Origin: Branchipolynoe longqiensis
Taxonomy: Eukaryota > Annelida > Polychaeta > Phyllodocida > Polynoidae
Length of the DNA: 64,000 bases
Direction: 5' to 3'
NCBI GenBank assembly: GCA_030323885.1
Contig: CM059203.1
Span: 4,464,001 to 4,528,000, forward strand
Numbering within the stretch: position 1 is the stretch's first letter; each line of letters opens with the position of its first letter. The notes beneath the pieces were generated by a model. The model ran no database searches, was not told the DNA's origin, and was given only the letters and a program-made list of their open reading frames with translations. Shown here piece after piece: positions 1 through 10,310 of this stretch. The translations under genes were made by a program, and so were the position numbers.

Positions 1-11
1 TTATAGTACAC

Positions 12-590
12 TAAAGCCCTGTTCACACACGGGCGTTAAGTCGCCTCAACTAGTTTGCCTTGTCTAGTTCCCGTTCGACTCACATTGGTTGTGTGGACAC
101 TATGCTGAGGTGACTTCAGTCTGAGTCGCCTCATCTAGTTCGCTTCAACTAGACCACCTCGCGAGGTAGTCTAGATGAAGCGAACTAGCTTAAGTCGGCC
201 CAGCTTGCTTGTGTGGATGGTAGCGGTTTACTTTGAGGCGGCTTAAGCAAAAGTGCATATTATATAATTTGGTCTATTAAACTTCCAGCTGTGCACAGAT
301 ATTTTATCATCATATATTTTTAGGTTTTCACTGCCCAGCAGAAGTTTTGATCGTTCCAAAACAATACGATTCGGTCGATACATATCTAGGTCAAACCCAC
401 ACTCTCTCATGGTGATGTCGACTAATCGAAACTAGCGCTGGTTAGTATGGACTTGCTCATGCGCAGATATCAATTTCCGCCTTAAACCGCCCCAAGTACT
501 GCATGTGTGGACACGACTCACTTTCACGCCTAGTTCGCCTCATCTAGTTCGCCTCATCTAGTTCGGCCTAAAGTTGTGTGTGTGAACAAC
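12..590. mobile_element. Harbinger-like inverted-repeat element HB-1
   Basis: The left end reads TAAAGCCCTGTTCACAC and the right end reads GTGTGTGAACAAC, an imperfect inverted repeat. The interior is packed with copies of a motif close to CTAGTTCGCCTCAT in both orientations. A second copy in opposite orientation lies at 61035-61614, and matching both copies defines the ends. No transposase is encoded. The TAA at the left edge and the GGCCCTGT(T)CACA-type end suggest a PIF/Harbinger-type non-autonomous element, which is an inference. Confidence 0.7.
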
Positions 591-812
591 CTATCTAGCC
601 TATCTACATACACCGGAAATGTGCCGACATCTCCGTTGGCGTTCTCCATGTAAAACCGACACTAATTAGTATAAATCACCTAAGCGTCGCCCCCCCTGGC
701 GCTTATCAATGCCATCAGAGTCTCAGGAGATATATATCACGTGACATCAAACATGGCGACACCAAACTAATCATACATTGCAGACATGAGTCGCCTAAGA
801 TCGAAAACGAGA

Positions 813-1155
813 CGACCAGACTGGATGGCCGAATGAGTTGAACGTCCGTCTCCCGCTTTGGTAGATCGTGGGATTCCAACCCATGGATTCCAAACCTGGT
901 CGAGTCAAACTAATTATTTAAAAATTGATACTTGTCGCTTGCTGCTAGCCAGGCGCTCGGCATTATTAGGATATGGCAAGGACTGGTTGGCTCAGCATCA
1001 GGATAATGTGACTGAGTGGGATATCAGGTCATGGTGCTGGCGGCCTGGTCTCCCTTAGTGGGGCAGCAGTATAAAGTCACAATGAGTGCGCACTGTCACA
1101 AGTCGGTACTGGTCCTGATATGACCTTAGATGTTGCCAGGATGTAAGATTTTAAA
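813..1155 (+). mobile_element. SINE-A copy (tRNA-derived), plus orientation
   Basis: This is the commonest short element in the window. It begins with a tRNA-like head (ACCAGACtGGATGGCCGAATGAGTT, box A; box B degraded to CAAACCTGGTCGAGTC). The body contains GGACTGGTTGGCTCAG and TGGGATATCAGGTCATGGTG, and the 3' part contains CCTGATATGACCTTAGATG. Complete copies end in an (AACAA)n-like tail. There is no coding capacity. Confidence 0.85.
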
Positions 1156-1277
1156 GTGACGGATGCAAAGGAATGCGCTCTCTATATAAAATAGAAGCGC
1201 AACATGCTCAACTCACGAGAAACTAATTACACAGACGGACAATAAAAACACAATTCACTACAATAGACATTCATAGA

Positions 1278-1587
1278 GGTTGGTTGGTTGTTGGAGTTTT
1301 AAGTCCTGGAAACACCTAAGGTCATACCAGGAAGGGTACTGACTTGTGACATTGTGCCCCACTGGTAATCAGGCCGCCAGCACCGTCATGACCTGATATC
1401 CCACTCAGTCACATTATCCTGACACTGAGCCAACCAATCCCTACCCTATCCTTTTAATGCCGAGTGGCAGGCTCGGAAGCGACAAGTATCAATTTTGTAA
1501 GTCATTGGCTTGACTCGACCGGGAATCGAACTCCCGACCTTCCGCACGGGAGGCATGCGCTCTACTGATTCGGCTACTCCGTCCAGT
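1278..1587 (-). mobile_element. SINE-A copy, minus orientation
   Basis: Same family as 813-1155, reversed. The tRNA-like head lies at the right (box B as GAATCGAACTCCC; A-box side TCGGCTACTCCGTCC). This head belongs to a subfamily that differs from the ACCAGACGGGATGGCC type, so the two subfamilies may derive from different tRNA heads or diverged copies. The left edge is the GTTGGTTGTTGGAG tail. Confidence 0.8.
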
Positions 1588-1736
1588 GCGAATTCCTTAA
1601 ATAAAAGTTAACCATATATCATGTGAGGTTCGCAATCACATATCTCTAAGCGTGAGGCTACATGCTCTTTCGTTGTTAACTCTCTCAACGCCTCTGTGAG
1701 CATACTGCACAACTTATGAGGCCCTCGTCCACTCTG

Positions 1737-1795
1737 CTAATACCGTCCTGATATGACCTTAGATGTTGCTAGGACGTAAAACAACAACAAACAAA
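1737..1795 (+). mobile_element. SINE-A 3' fragment
   Basis: Only the 3' end is present, from CCGTCCTGATATGACC to the (AACAA)n tail. This 5' truncation is what target-primed reverse transcription typically leaves. Confidence 0.7.
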
Positions 1796-1834
1796 CAAAC
1801 TCTGCTAAGACTTGGAACGCCCAATCAGTAAAAG

Positions 1835-3455
1835 AAAGGCAGATCCCTGATCTAAAGACATACAAAATATATATATTTAAAAAGGGGAGGTGCTGATGAC
1901 ACCCTATAGGGCCAGGACCCCAGATGGGCATGTGATAGCTCACGGCCCACAAAAGGGTCTGCCCCCAATGGAGAAAGCTGGACCACCCTCAGTAGATAAC
2001 AAAAAACCACAAGCCATCAAAAACAGAGATTCCCAATCTGAAAACATACAACAATATATATCGAAAAAAAGGGAGACCCTGAAAAGACCCTGGGGAAAAA
2101 CACCAGGGGCCATATGCATGGAGCAGTGTTAGAGAGCCAAACCGCGTTTAGGGAGGGATTTCTGGTTTAGCGCCGAAAAGTTGGTATGCATGGAGCAGTG
2201 TTAGGCCTAACACCGCGCGTTTAAACTAGGTTAAGCTAAACCAGAAAAAAGCTGGTTTACAGGCGATGTTAGTTATCAAATCTATTCAATGCGATCATAT
2301 TTAACAGAATTTGCTACCAAATAAGTGAAATTTGACCAATTTAACCCTAAATTCGAAGCGTTATTAAGGCTACCGCCGCAATGGCGGCGATATTAATAGT
2401 TATATTTTCGAATCGACGAACGTAAAGTAAACAAATCGCCGCCGTCGCGACCGCTGCGTCGACGTCGACATCCATACTGGCCGACGTCTACGCATTGGCG
2501 TCAGTGTATTAGCGATTTGTTTACTTTACGCTCGTCGATTTGACAATATGAATAACGCCGCCAATGCTGCGGCTACATTAATATCGTTTCGAATTTAGGG
2601 TTAAATTGATAAGATTTCACTTATTGCGTATGTAATTCTGTTAAATATGACAGCATTTAATAGATTTGGGCGCAAGAAATTCCCGCCGATTCGGCGGCGA
2701 CGGCGGCGGCGATTTGTTTACATTACGTTCGTCGATTCGAAAATATAACTATTAATATCGGCGCAAATGCGGCTGCTGCGTTAATATCGCTTCGTTTTTA
2801 GGGTTGATTTGCTTAAATTTCACTTATTGCGTATGTAATTCTGTTAAATATGATCGCATTCAATAGATTTGAGCTAAATATATGGATACAAATGCAGAGG
2901 GATTTCCCAAATCTATAAATAGATTCACGTTTATCTATCACTCACCGTTTAGACCGCCATGCATACCGTTTCGATGCCGCCGATAAACGGTGATAGCTAT
3001 ACGGTGTTAGATGGATAACACCACACGCCTCTAACACTGCTCCATGCATATGGCCCCAGAAGGGCATGTGATAGGTCATGGCCCACAAACTGGGCTGCCC
3101 CAAGGGGGTAATCTGGACCACCCTCAGTAGAAAACGAACAGCTACAAACTATGTACAAGCCTATAAATGTAGAGTAGGCTATTTTGTAAGTCGTAGTAAA
3201 ACAAAAACCAATAAACCAAAAAACTAATATACTATTCACACCCACGACAAGGGAGATCAGCAAATAAAACCAATAACAACTGATACTAAATAATCACCAG
3301 GTACCTGCTACTGTGTGAGAAACAAAAACATTGTATCACCTACTACTGAGTGATAAGATTAAACCACTAGTACAACTGGCCAGCATTGAAAACAAGCCCC
3401 AGCACTTGAGCTTATATGCTATGGACTGCGTAAACACAGCATAAAAAAAAAAATA
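1835..3455. repeat. Dispersed repeat with poly(A)-like end, split by FB-1
   Basis: A unit of roughly 185 bp (GGGCATGTGATAG, GGACCACCCTCAGTAGA) occurs on both sides of the fold-back element at 2112-3051. The right part (about 3130-3455) ends CTTATATGCTATGGAC followed by an A-rich run. It is repeated at 45290-45612, including ACAACTGGCCAGCATTGAAA. The A-rich end suggests the 3' end of a retrotransposed sequence. No protein was recognised. Confidence 0.55.
2112..3051. mobile_element. Fold-back element FB-1, GGCC target duplication
   Basis: The termini ATATGCATGGAGCAGTG and its complement at 3029-3051 match perfectly over 23 bp inside the element. Both sides are flanked by GGCC (2108-2111 and 3052-3055), which reads as a 4-bp target-site duplication. 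The interior is a long imperfect palindrome built from inverted copies of blocks such as CGATTCGAAAATATAAC, GAATTTAGGGTTAAATTG and TTGCGTATGTAATTCTG, joined by CG-rich (GCCGCC) stretches. There is no transposase, so it is probably non-autonomous. Confidence 0.8.
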
Positions 3456-3609
3456 AAAAAAAAGAGTTGGCACAATGCCATCGCGGGCCAGACGAACTCT
3501 GTCGCGGAATCTGGGTCAGAGTGAGGTCAACTCGGGGTCATGTGTACTCATTACTCGTCGTGTGACACGGAGCCATGTGGTTGCCTCTGTTCACAGGAAT
3601 CCACGACGC

Positions 3610-3805
3610 TTTGCCTCTTAAAGAACCATTGCCACAAACTCTGGTAATTAAATAACCACTTACACAAACTCTGATCCTTAAAGAACCACTTATACAAACT
3701 GTGGTCATAAAAGAACCAGTTACATAAACTATGATTCTTAAAGAACCACATACACAAACCATGGTTGTTAAAGAACCACTTACACAAACTATGGTTTTTA
3801 ATGAT
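3610..3805. repeat. 30-bp tandem repeat (about 6-7 units)
   Basis: AAAGAACCACTTACACAAAC recurs every 30 bases. Related degenerate units lie at 8340-8452 and 11101-11240, on either side of the LINE at 8453-11100. Because 30 is a multiple of three, overlapping reading frames stay open on the minus strand. I do not treat them as genes. Confidence 0.85.
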
Positions 3806-3923
3806 GAGTAGTTAGTTGTCACACAAATAATTGCTATCACAAACCGAGTCTATCACCATGTAACCGAAACAGGCTCCCCTGAGTATATATTCCCAATCGG
3901 GGTCGACATCTCCCCTACAACGT

Positions 3924-4231
3924 GGCGTTCTCTGTGGCGGAGTGGTTAGAGTGTCTGACTTTTTTCTAGGTCAGACTCCTAATCTGAGGGTCGGCGGTTC
4001 GATTCCACGTGCCCCCAGCTCTGCCAATTTGGATTTCCGCCGCTGTATATAACTTACAGTGTCATCAAAGGCCGGTTGCTCTCATACCATGTCTATGTGG
4101 TGTGGGAGGTTAAAAATCCCTTGGGTCGGTAAAAGTGTAGGCTCGGGCTTTCTATCGACCAGCAGTGGAATGAGGAAGACCAGTCGTCTATGACTGAAAT
4201 TTCCCTAGCTTAAACAACTAATGGACCAAAA
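3924..4231 (+). mobile_element. SINE-B copy (tRNA-derived)
   Basis: The 5' head TTCTCTGTGGCGGAGTGG holds a near-perfect pol III box A (TGGCGGAGTGG), and GGTTCGATTCC is box B. The body has GGGAGGTTAAAAATCCCTTG and TCGGTAAAAGTGTAGGCTCG. It ends CTAATGGACCAAAAAA. The tRNA-Leu/Ser-like long variable region (CTAGGTCAGACTCCTAATC) lies between the boxes. Confidence 0.85.
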
Positions 4232-4407
4232 AATATATTTAAAAAAGCACTCAGCAAAGATCCTACACAGTCGGAGTTGGGTAGTAGCACCACTCACTGA
4301 AAAGCTACAAGTACAACATCCCTGCAAACACTCATCAGAAACATTAATAGTCAAATTCAACTTTCCTCGATTTTTGTATGTCAGCCACCCACAAGGTGCG
4401 ATACAGT

Positions 4408-4760
4408 TGTAAAGTGCGACGGCCGGCAGCTGTGGTTGTGTAGGCAGGTTAAATAGGAAATCACTACAGGCAAGTATAGAGAAGGAAGGCAAGATATAGA
4501 GTGTGCAGAAGGAACCAGAAGGAGCTTGCTTAGTTTATTATATATATAGTTTTAGAATCCAAGATGGCTGTACACACCTGATCAATCCCTCCAATCACCA
4601 ACAGGCATTCTCAGATTAACCAATGAGGGTTCAATATCCTTGTATCCAAGGCATAGTTAGATCTGGCTACAGTGCCCTGTTGTGTCTGGTGTGCAATGAT
4701 CCGTAAATAACACTTGGGGGGGGGGGGGGAGAGGGTGTATGTGAATCAGAGTTCCAAAGA
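4408..4760 (-). mobile_element. Candidate solo LTR (minus)
   Basis: This segment is repeated in reverse at about 47200-47503. In element orientation it has AATAAA, then about 130 bases later ends TTTACA (4408 is the complement of that end). Shared blocks include GCCTACACAACCACAGCTGC and ATCCAAGATGGC. An AATAAA signal followed by a terminal ACA is typical of an LTR R-U5 end. The 5' boundary is not resolved, and no internal retroviral-type genes are linked. Confidence 0.45.
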
Positions 4761-5075
4761 CTGTCCCACATGTCAAGAAGTGACCCTCTCTCAGGTCAAG
4801 AAGTGACCCTCTCTCTCTATACTATATTAATACAATTTCTATCCTAAATTAGTAATAGATCACCAACTCCACATATACCATATATGCCTTTGGTTTTACT
4901 TACCATTTACCATTTTATAGACAAGCTGCAATTTATTATAGTATAGTTCTCCATATCCCATATCTCATATATCGGAAAATTGTACACAGTGTTTCAGACA
5001 GTGTTTCAGACAGTTTATTAGTACAAGGTGGGCCTAACACCTTAATCCAATCTGAGTTATCGCCCATCAGGTCTG
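4761..5075. other. No gene recognised
   Basis: The stretch has a short duplicated CAAGAAGTGACCCTCTCTC block and low-complexity AT-rich sequence. The last 80 bases abut the GGCC target of FB-2. They could extend the broken reading frame described at 5722-8200, but a stop codon appears soon after the junction. Confidence 0.5.
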
Positions 5076-5079
5076 GGCC

Positions 5080-5721
5080 TGTATGCAGGAGCCGGTGCTA
5101 TTCAGTGGTAGCGAGGCAAAACGGTGGTAGTCGGGAATTTCGCGGTTAATGGCGAAAAATGGTATGCACGAGTCGGTGATAGGCCTAACACCAAAAGCTT
5201 AACCGGTGGTACCTTACCTCTGATAGATAGGAGGTATAGCGAGTTTATTAGGCCCAAATCTATTCAATGGTGTCATATTTAACAGAATTACATACGCAAT
5301 AAGTGAAATTTTATCAATTTAACCCTAAATTCGAAGCGTTATTAAGGCAACCGCCGCTTTCCATACTGGCGGTGGCAGCAGTTTGTTTACTGTATGTTCG
5401 TCGATTCGAAAATATAACTATTAATATCGCCGCCAATGCGGCGGTAGCCTTAATAACGCTTCGAATTTAGGGTTAAATTGATAAAATTTCACTTATTGCG
5501 TATGTAATTCTGTTAAATATGGTCGCATTGAATAGATTTAAGACTAATATATGGGTACAGATGCAGAGGGATTTCCAAAATCTATAAATAACTTCACGTG
5601 TAGCTATAATCAAAGTGTTACGCGCTCCTGCATAGCACTTGACACAGTTCCCGACATCGGCGATAGCTACCCGGTAATAGGCTGTAACACCAAAACCCGC
5701 TACCACCCACTCGTGCATACA
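5080..5721. mobile_element. Fold-back element FB-2, GGCC target duplication
   Basis: The ends TGTATGCAGGAG and CTCGTGCATACA are inverted, and both are flanked by GGCC (5076-5079 and 5722-5725). The palindromic interior shares long blocks with FB-1 (CGATTCGAAAATATAAC, TTAGGGTTAAATTGATAAAA, TTGCGTATGTAATTCTG, ATGCAGAGGGATTTCC). It is the shorter relative (642 versus 940 bp). Its insertion interrupts an open minus-strand reading frame that continues to its right. Confidence 0.8.
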
Positions 5722-6662
5722 GGCCCTGGTTGGCCACCATGTGGCGGCATTCCTGCCCAAGCGGCCTTCACTTCATTAGCATCCCCACCACGTGGGTGAC
5801 CACCATGTTCAATCACGTATCCTGTAGTTTTATCAACATCGGCAACATTTATTGTAACATTGTTGCTTCTTGTTGTTTTATGTCCTAGCAGCATCTAAGG
5901 TCATATCAGGATGGGTACCGACTTGTGACAGTGCGCACTCATGCACTGGAATACCAACCAGGCTGCCAGCAACATGACCTGATATCCCACTTAGTCACAT
6001 TATCCTGACACTGAGCCAACCAGTCCTTGTCCTATCCTAATAATGCCGAGCGCCAGGCTAGGAAGTGACAAGTATCAATTTTTAAGTCATTGGTTTGACT
6101 CGACCAGGGTTGGAACCCATGACCCCACGATCTACCAACATAGGAGACGGACGCTCTAACTCATTCGTCCATCCCGTCTGGTATTTATTGTAACAAGGTT
6201 ATCAACACCACCATCATATGTGGAGTCATTTTCAATATCATTTGGTACTAGAATTGTATCATTTATGAGGCAAACAGCTACAGCCTCTGAGGCATCAATA
6301 TCAGGCACAGTTTAAAAGCAAACAACACCACCACCACCTATACATAGTTTTTTGTCAATTTCTTCAACACATGCAAAGTCATTGGGAAACTCCAACAGTG
6401 TCCCCTTCATATTAAAGTCACTGCAATTCAAGGTTGTCACACAACAGTTGGCCCCATGGCACACCTCCCCAGTGTGCGGCCCAAGCTCCCCGCTACGCGC
6501 ATCACTCATCAGCGTCCCTTTTTGCCGTGCATCCCCGGCACCCACACTACCACCAGCTGTGGTTACGTCATCAATGATCCTTTTCAAGTCCGCGCAAGCA
6601 CTGTGCCCCTGTCGCAGTTTCAGTTCCCAGCAGTTGAAGTTCCCACAATTGCTTCTGCGCAT
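5722..6662 (-). pseudogene. Broken coding stretch of unknown family, part 2
   Basis: On the minus strand the frame is open from about 6609 to 6315. It meets one stop (TAA at 6312-6314) and then stays open to the SINE-A copy at 5860-6182. Beyond the SINE it continues open to FB-2. Removing the SINE and one 13-bp duplication takes out 336 bases, a multiple of three, so the frame is restored across the insertion. The product is acidic and Asp/Asn/Gly-rich downstream (for example VPNDIEND, GGHPRGGDANE) with several Cys upstream (CHGANCC). I recognise no family. It may be the continuation of the zinc-finger stretch at 7247-7528. Confidence 0.5.
5860..6182 (-). mobile_element. SINE-A copy with 13-bp target duplication
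   Basis: A full-length reversed SINE-A is flanked by the perfect direct repeat ATTTATTGTAACA at 5847-5859 and 6183-6195. Box B reads GGTTGGAACCC on one strand with one change. It interrupts the minus-strand reading frame around it. Confidence 0.9.
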
Positions 6663-7172
6663 GCATCAACATCTAATGGCATCGTCTGCACATTGTCAAT
6701 GGTCGTGAGCAATCTTCTTACAGAAAAAGTGAAATATCTCTAAAACCACACCACCTAGAAACAAATCACTTGGTACACATATAGAAAACATGTTCACCAA
6801 CACGATTATATTAAATTGATATGGTTAGGGTTCTGGATTTCTATTAATTTTGAATAATGTTTTGCACTGCGCGTACCGCCAAACTAAACGCATTGTCAAT
6901 GTTCGTGAGCAATCTTCATGCAGAAAAAGTTAAATATCTCTAAAACCACACCACCTAGAAACAAATCGCTTGGAACACATAGAAAACATGTTTACCGAAA
7001 AGATTATATTAAATTTATAAGGTTACTCACACTGACACTATAGTGACAGCGATTTGCGGTGATCGGCGATGGTATAAATCGGGCTAATGTTGACACATGC
7101 GCAGACAATGCTTTGACGCATGCGCAGAAGCAATTGTGGGAACTTCAACTGCTGGGAACTGAAACTGCGACA
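6610..7172. mobile_element. Inverted-repeat element NT-3b, CCCC target duplication
   Basis: The ends TGTCGCAGTTTCAGTTCCCA and its complement form an almost perfect inverted repeat of about 50 bp. The flanks are CCCC on both sides (6606-6609 and 7173-7176). The interior holds two direct copies, about 205 bp apart, of a block starting GCATTGTCAATG. The copy at 58602-59166 (NT-3) has the same length within two bases. No transposase is present. It separates the two halves of the minus-strand coding stretch. Confidence 0.85.
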
Positions 7173-7246
7173 CCCCTCTAAGCGACACTTCAAATCACCG
7201 ATGCAACACACATTATAGTCATTATAGTATTATAATGCTTGTTTTG

Positions 7247-7528
7247 TCATGTTTCAATGGAATGGTCCTTGCTTTTATATGCTATACATTTGTGCCCCCA
7301 TTTGCAGTCCTTTTTGGTACAACCTTCCTTGATGTAATTGAAGCCATAACATGCTCCCTTCACTCTCACACCACTGTCAGTGCGGCTCTTCCCAGACGCG
7401 TTCCTACTCTCTGTCTTGTTTGAGTCCTTGAGTGATTTGGCATTATCTAGATTGAAATGGAGCAGTGAGAGTTCCCAATCAGCCATTTTGAAATGTTTAA
7501 GGGCCTTGGCCTTCACCTTCTCCCTCAC
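7247..7528 (-). pseudogene. CCCH zinc-finger ORF fragment, retroelement-like
   Basis: A 93-residue minus-strand frame is basic at its N-terminus and carries C-x9-C-x4-C-x3-H in the segment CYGFNYIKEGCTKKDCKWGH, a close variant of the CCCH finger (C-x8-C-x5-C-x3-H). An additional Cys follows. Such fingers occur in RNA-binding proteins and in gag-like proteins of some retroelements. The short linker and the setting among insertions favour a retroelement gag fragment, which is an inference. A SINE-B lies just upstream (7539-7820) and NT-3b just downstream, so both ends are probably lost. No complete gene can be defined. Confidence 0.45.
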
Positions 7529-7538
7529 CTCACAGTGG

Positions 7539-7820
7539 TGTTCTCTGTGGCGGAGTGGTTAGAGTGTCTGACTTTTTAGTCGGCGGTTCGATTCCCCGTG
7601 TTCCCACCTCTGCCAATTTGGATATCCACCGCTGTGTATAACTTACAGCATCATCAAAGGCTGGTTGCTCTCATACCATCTGTATGTGGTGTGGGAGGTT
7701 AAAAATCCCTTGGGTCGGTAAAAGTGTAGGCTCGGGCTTTCTATCAACCAGCAGTGGAGTGGGGAAGACCAGTCGTCTATGGCTGGGATTTCCCTTGCTT
7801 GGGACAACTAATGTACCAAA
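7539..7820 (+). mobile_element. SINE-B copy
   Basis: TTCTCTGTGGCGGAGTGG (box A) and GGTTCGATTCC (box B) are intact. The variable region between them has lost the CTAGGTCAGACTCCTAATC block. It ends in a poly(A)-like run at about 7810-7830. Confidence 0.85.
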
Positions 7821-7834
7821 AAAAAAAACCAACA

Positions 7835-8340
7835 AAACACCAAAAAAATGAGAGACAAATAAGTGTTCACACTTCCTGTCTACTATTCGCTATAGCCTCT
7901 GTAGGCGTCCTCTGTGTAGTTAGGTAGCAGTGGTGGCATTCATGCGCAGATAGGCCAAGTGCCCCATGTAGCCACACATGTGGCAAAGTTCCATGCCAAC
8001 CTTCTCCGAACGCTTCATACCCCACAACAAAGCAGCATGTAATAACTCAAATAACTGGCGAAATGGGCTGTTATTAGCTGGGGGAGGCGCCGCCTGGAGG
8101 AAAGGAGGGGAATCATGGGAGCTGCTTGGTAGCAGTCCTCCCGGTCTCCAGGCCGCACCCCAGCCTCCTGTAACCCATGGAAGCAAATAGCATATCAAAG
8201 GAGGTTTACAGGAGCATCATCGGAATAAGAACAATAAAAGACAGGAGCATTACATAATTAATAATATTTGCATAATTACTTTACACCTCACATATTTATC
8301 TAAAAAATAAGGCAAAAATTCAAAAACCATCGCATCAAAA
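7835..8340. other. Unassigned; possible upstream part of the broken ORF
   Basis: The minus strand has a 92-residue open stretch (7920-8198) containing CHMCGYMGH, a CCHC-like pattern (C-x2-C-x3-GH) without a clear fourth ligand. No family is recognised. A block around 8255-8290 (AATAATATTTGCATAA, TTACACCTCACAT) resembles 20218-20265, so part of this is repetitive. Confidence 0.3.
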
Positions 8341-8633
8341 AACTTTAAAGAGCCATCGACATAGCGGGTAGTTCTTATATTAAAGCTGTCTACATGAAGT
8401 GTGGTTCTTAGAGAACTGTCGAGACCAACGATACTTCTTAAAGAACATTAATAGCTAAACCAACTAGGATAATAGACCACAGTGCTACCCTAATTGACAA
8501 CATATTCACTAATGAACTGGATCACAACATTAGCAGTGGATTACTTATAAGTGACATCAGTGACCATTTACCTATATTTGTCATATGTAAATATTTAGAT
8601 ATAAATAGAACTTCTAATAAGAAATATACCGTT

Positions 8634-8894
8634 ATGAGAAAATCGGATGAAAATTGTTTTGCTGCATTGAAAAATAATCTATTACTACAAGATTGGAATG
8701 GTGTCATTGATACAAATGGTGTAAATAGTGCATATGATAATTTTATTAAAAAAATTGTCGACCTATACAATAAACATTGTCCAATCAAAAAAGTGTGCGC
8801 TAAAGACTTCAGTAACAAAACAAAACCATGGATTACTACTGGTCTTTGTAATGCATGGAAAAAAAAGAACAACTTATACAGAAAGTATCTATGA
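8634..8894 (+). pseudogene. LINE linker region fragment
   Basis: This frame continues the endonuclease tail upstream (same frame, no stop from about 8466) and encodes the segment between endonuclease and RT, including an AWKKKN-type basic stretch. It ends at a TGA where related elements normally continue, so the stop is a decay mutation. The next homologous segment resumes around 9030. Confidence 0.6.
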
Positions 8895-9029
8895 TGTGGA
8901 ACAAAGAGTGCAGAAAACAAGTATAAAACATATAAAAATTAATTGACATCAATTCTAAGAGATAGTGAAAAACACTATTATAATAAGCTATAGCCTCACC
9001 AAAGAAATAACATTAAAGGAACTTGGAAA

Positions 9030-10310
9030 ATACCAAATACTGCTATAAGGAAAAGAGAACAACATTCTCCTTACACAAATAAGTTTAAGTCAAATGGAGA
9101 AACTATTACAAATAAAAAGGCCACAGCAAATGGTTTTAATGACTTCTTTGTCAATGTAGGCCCCAATTTAGCAAACAATATTAAAGCGCATAACAAAAAT
9201 ATAGATGTACTGGACTTTTTAAAAACACAAAATCCTGAATCAATGTTTTTAGCAGGGGTAGAGGAGAATGAGATCATTAAAGTGGTCAATAATTGTAAGA
9301 CCAAAAAGTCAACTGGATATAATAACATAGATATGAGCATCATTAAACTAGTAATATATTACATTGTCCAACCATTTACCCATATATGTAACAGCTCCTT
9401 TAAGAATGGAGCTTTTCCAAATAAAATGAAAGTCACTAGAGTAATTCCTATATTTAAAAAAGAGGATAACATTGTTTTCACTAATTATAGACCGATATCA
9501 CTTTTGCCACAGTTTTCAAAACTATTAGAAAAACTGTTCAATAGTAGACTGGAAGCATTTATCGATAAACATGATACCTTGGGTAGCAGTCAATATGGTT
9601 TCAGATCTAAAATGTCTACATTATTGGCATTATTAGAACTGACAGAAGAAATTACCTCAGCTCTGGACAACAAAAAATGTACTATTGGTGTATTTATTTA
9701 CCTTAAAATAGCAGTCGACAAAATTGACCATAATTTGTTAATAACAAAATTAAATCACCATGGTACCAGAGGCATTGCCAATAACTGGCTTACTAGTTAT
9801 CTACAAAATAGACAAAAATATGTAAATTTAGATGACGAGGACTCACACTTAGCAAATGTCGTATGTGGAGTCCCTCAGGGCTCAATTCTGGGACCTAAGT
9901 TATTCATTTGATATATAAATGATATTTGTAATGTGTCATCGCTTCTTAAATTCATTCTATTTGCTGATGACACTACTATATTTAGGTCAGGAAATGACCC
10001 AGTTCAACTTGCCAACAATATAAGCAAAGAACTTATTAAATTGAACATCTGGTTTGCAACAAACAAGTTATCACTTAATGTAGAAAAAACTAATTTCATG
10101 CTGTTTAGTAATTATAAAAAACAATCTAATGTTACTCTACATATAAATGATACTGATATCGAAATGGTTTATGTCAGTAAATTTCTAGCGGTGATAATAG
10201 ATCATAAACTTAATTAGAAAAAACATATTAGTATGATTAAATCTAAATTGTCCAAAACTTTTGCAATTATGCACAAGGCAAAATATGTACTAATAAAAAT
10301 GCATGCTTAA
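9030..10310 (+). pseudogene. LINE reverse transcriptase, interrupted by stops
   Basis: The RT domain is readable in one frame. Visible are the finger motif NYRPISLLP, QYGFRS, a degraded motif A (FIYLKIAVDKIDHN, where D-L-K-K-A-F-D is expected), GVPQGSILGPKLF and the catalytic FADDTT near 9960. An in-frame TGA at 9909-9911 lies between PKLFI and YINDI. A TAG at 10215-10217 sits where Trp is usual (LN-stop-KKH). The frame ends at a TAA near 10308 and homology resumes shifted. The product would be non-functional. Confidence 0.8.

Noticed and set aside
3538..3840. Cys/Phe/Trp 10-residue repeat ORFs on the minus strand
   Set aside because: A 30-bp tandem repeat is a multiple of three, so two frames stay open; no start context or homology.
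6352..6743. Two plus-strand ORFs (118 and 95 codons)
   Set aside because: They overlap the better-supported minus-strand frame and run into the NT-3b terminus.
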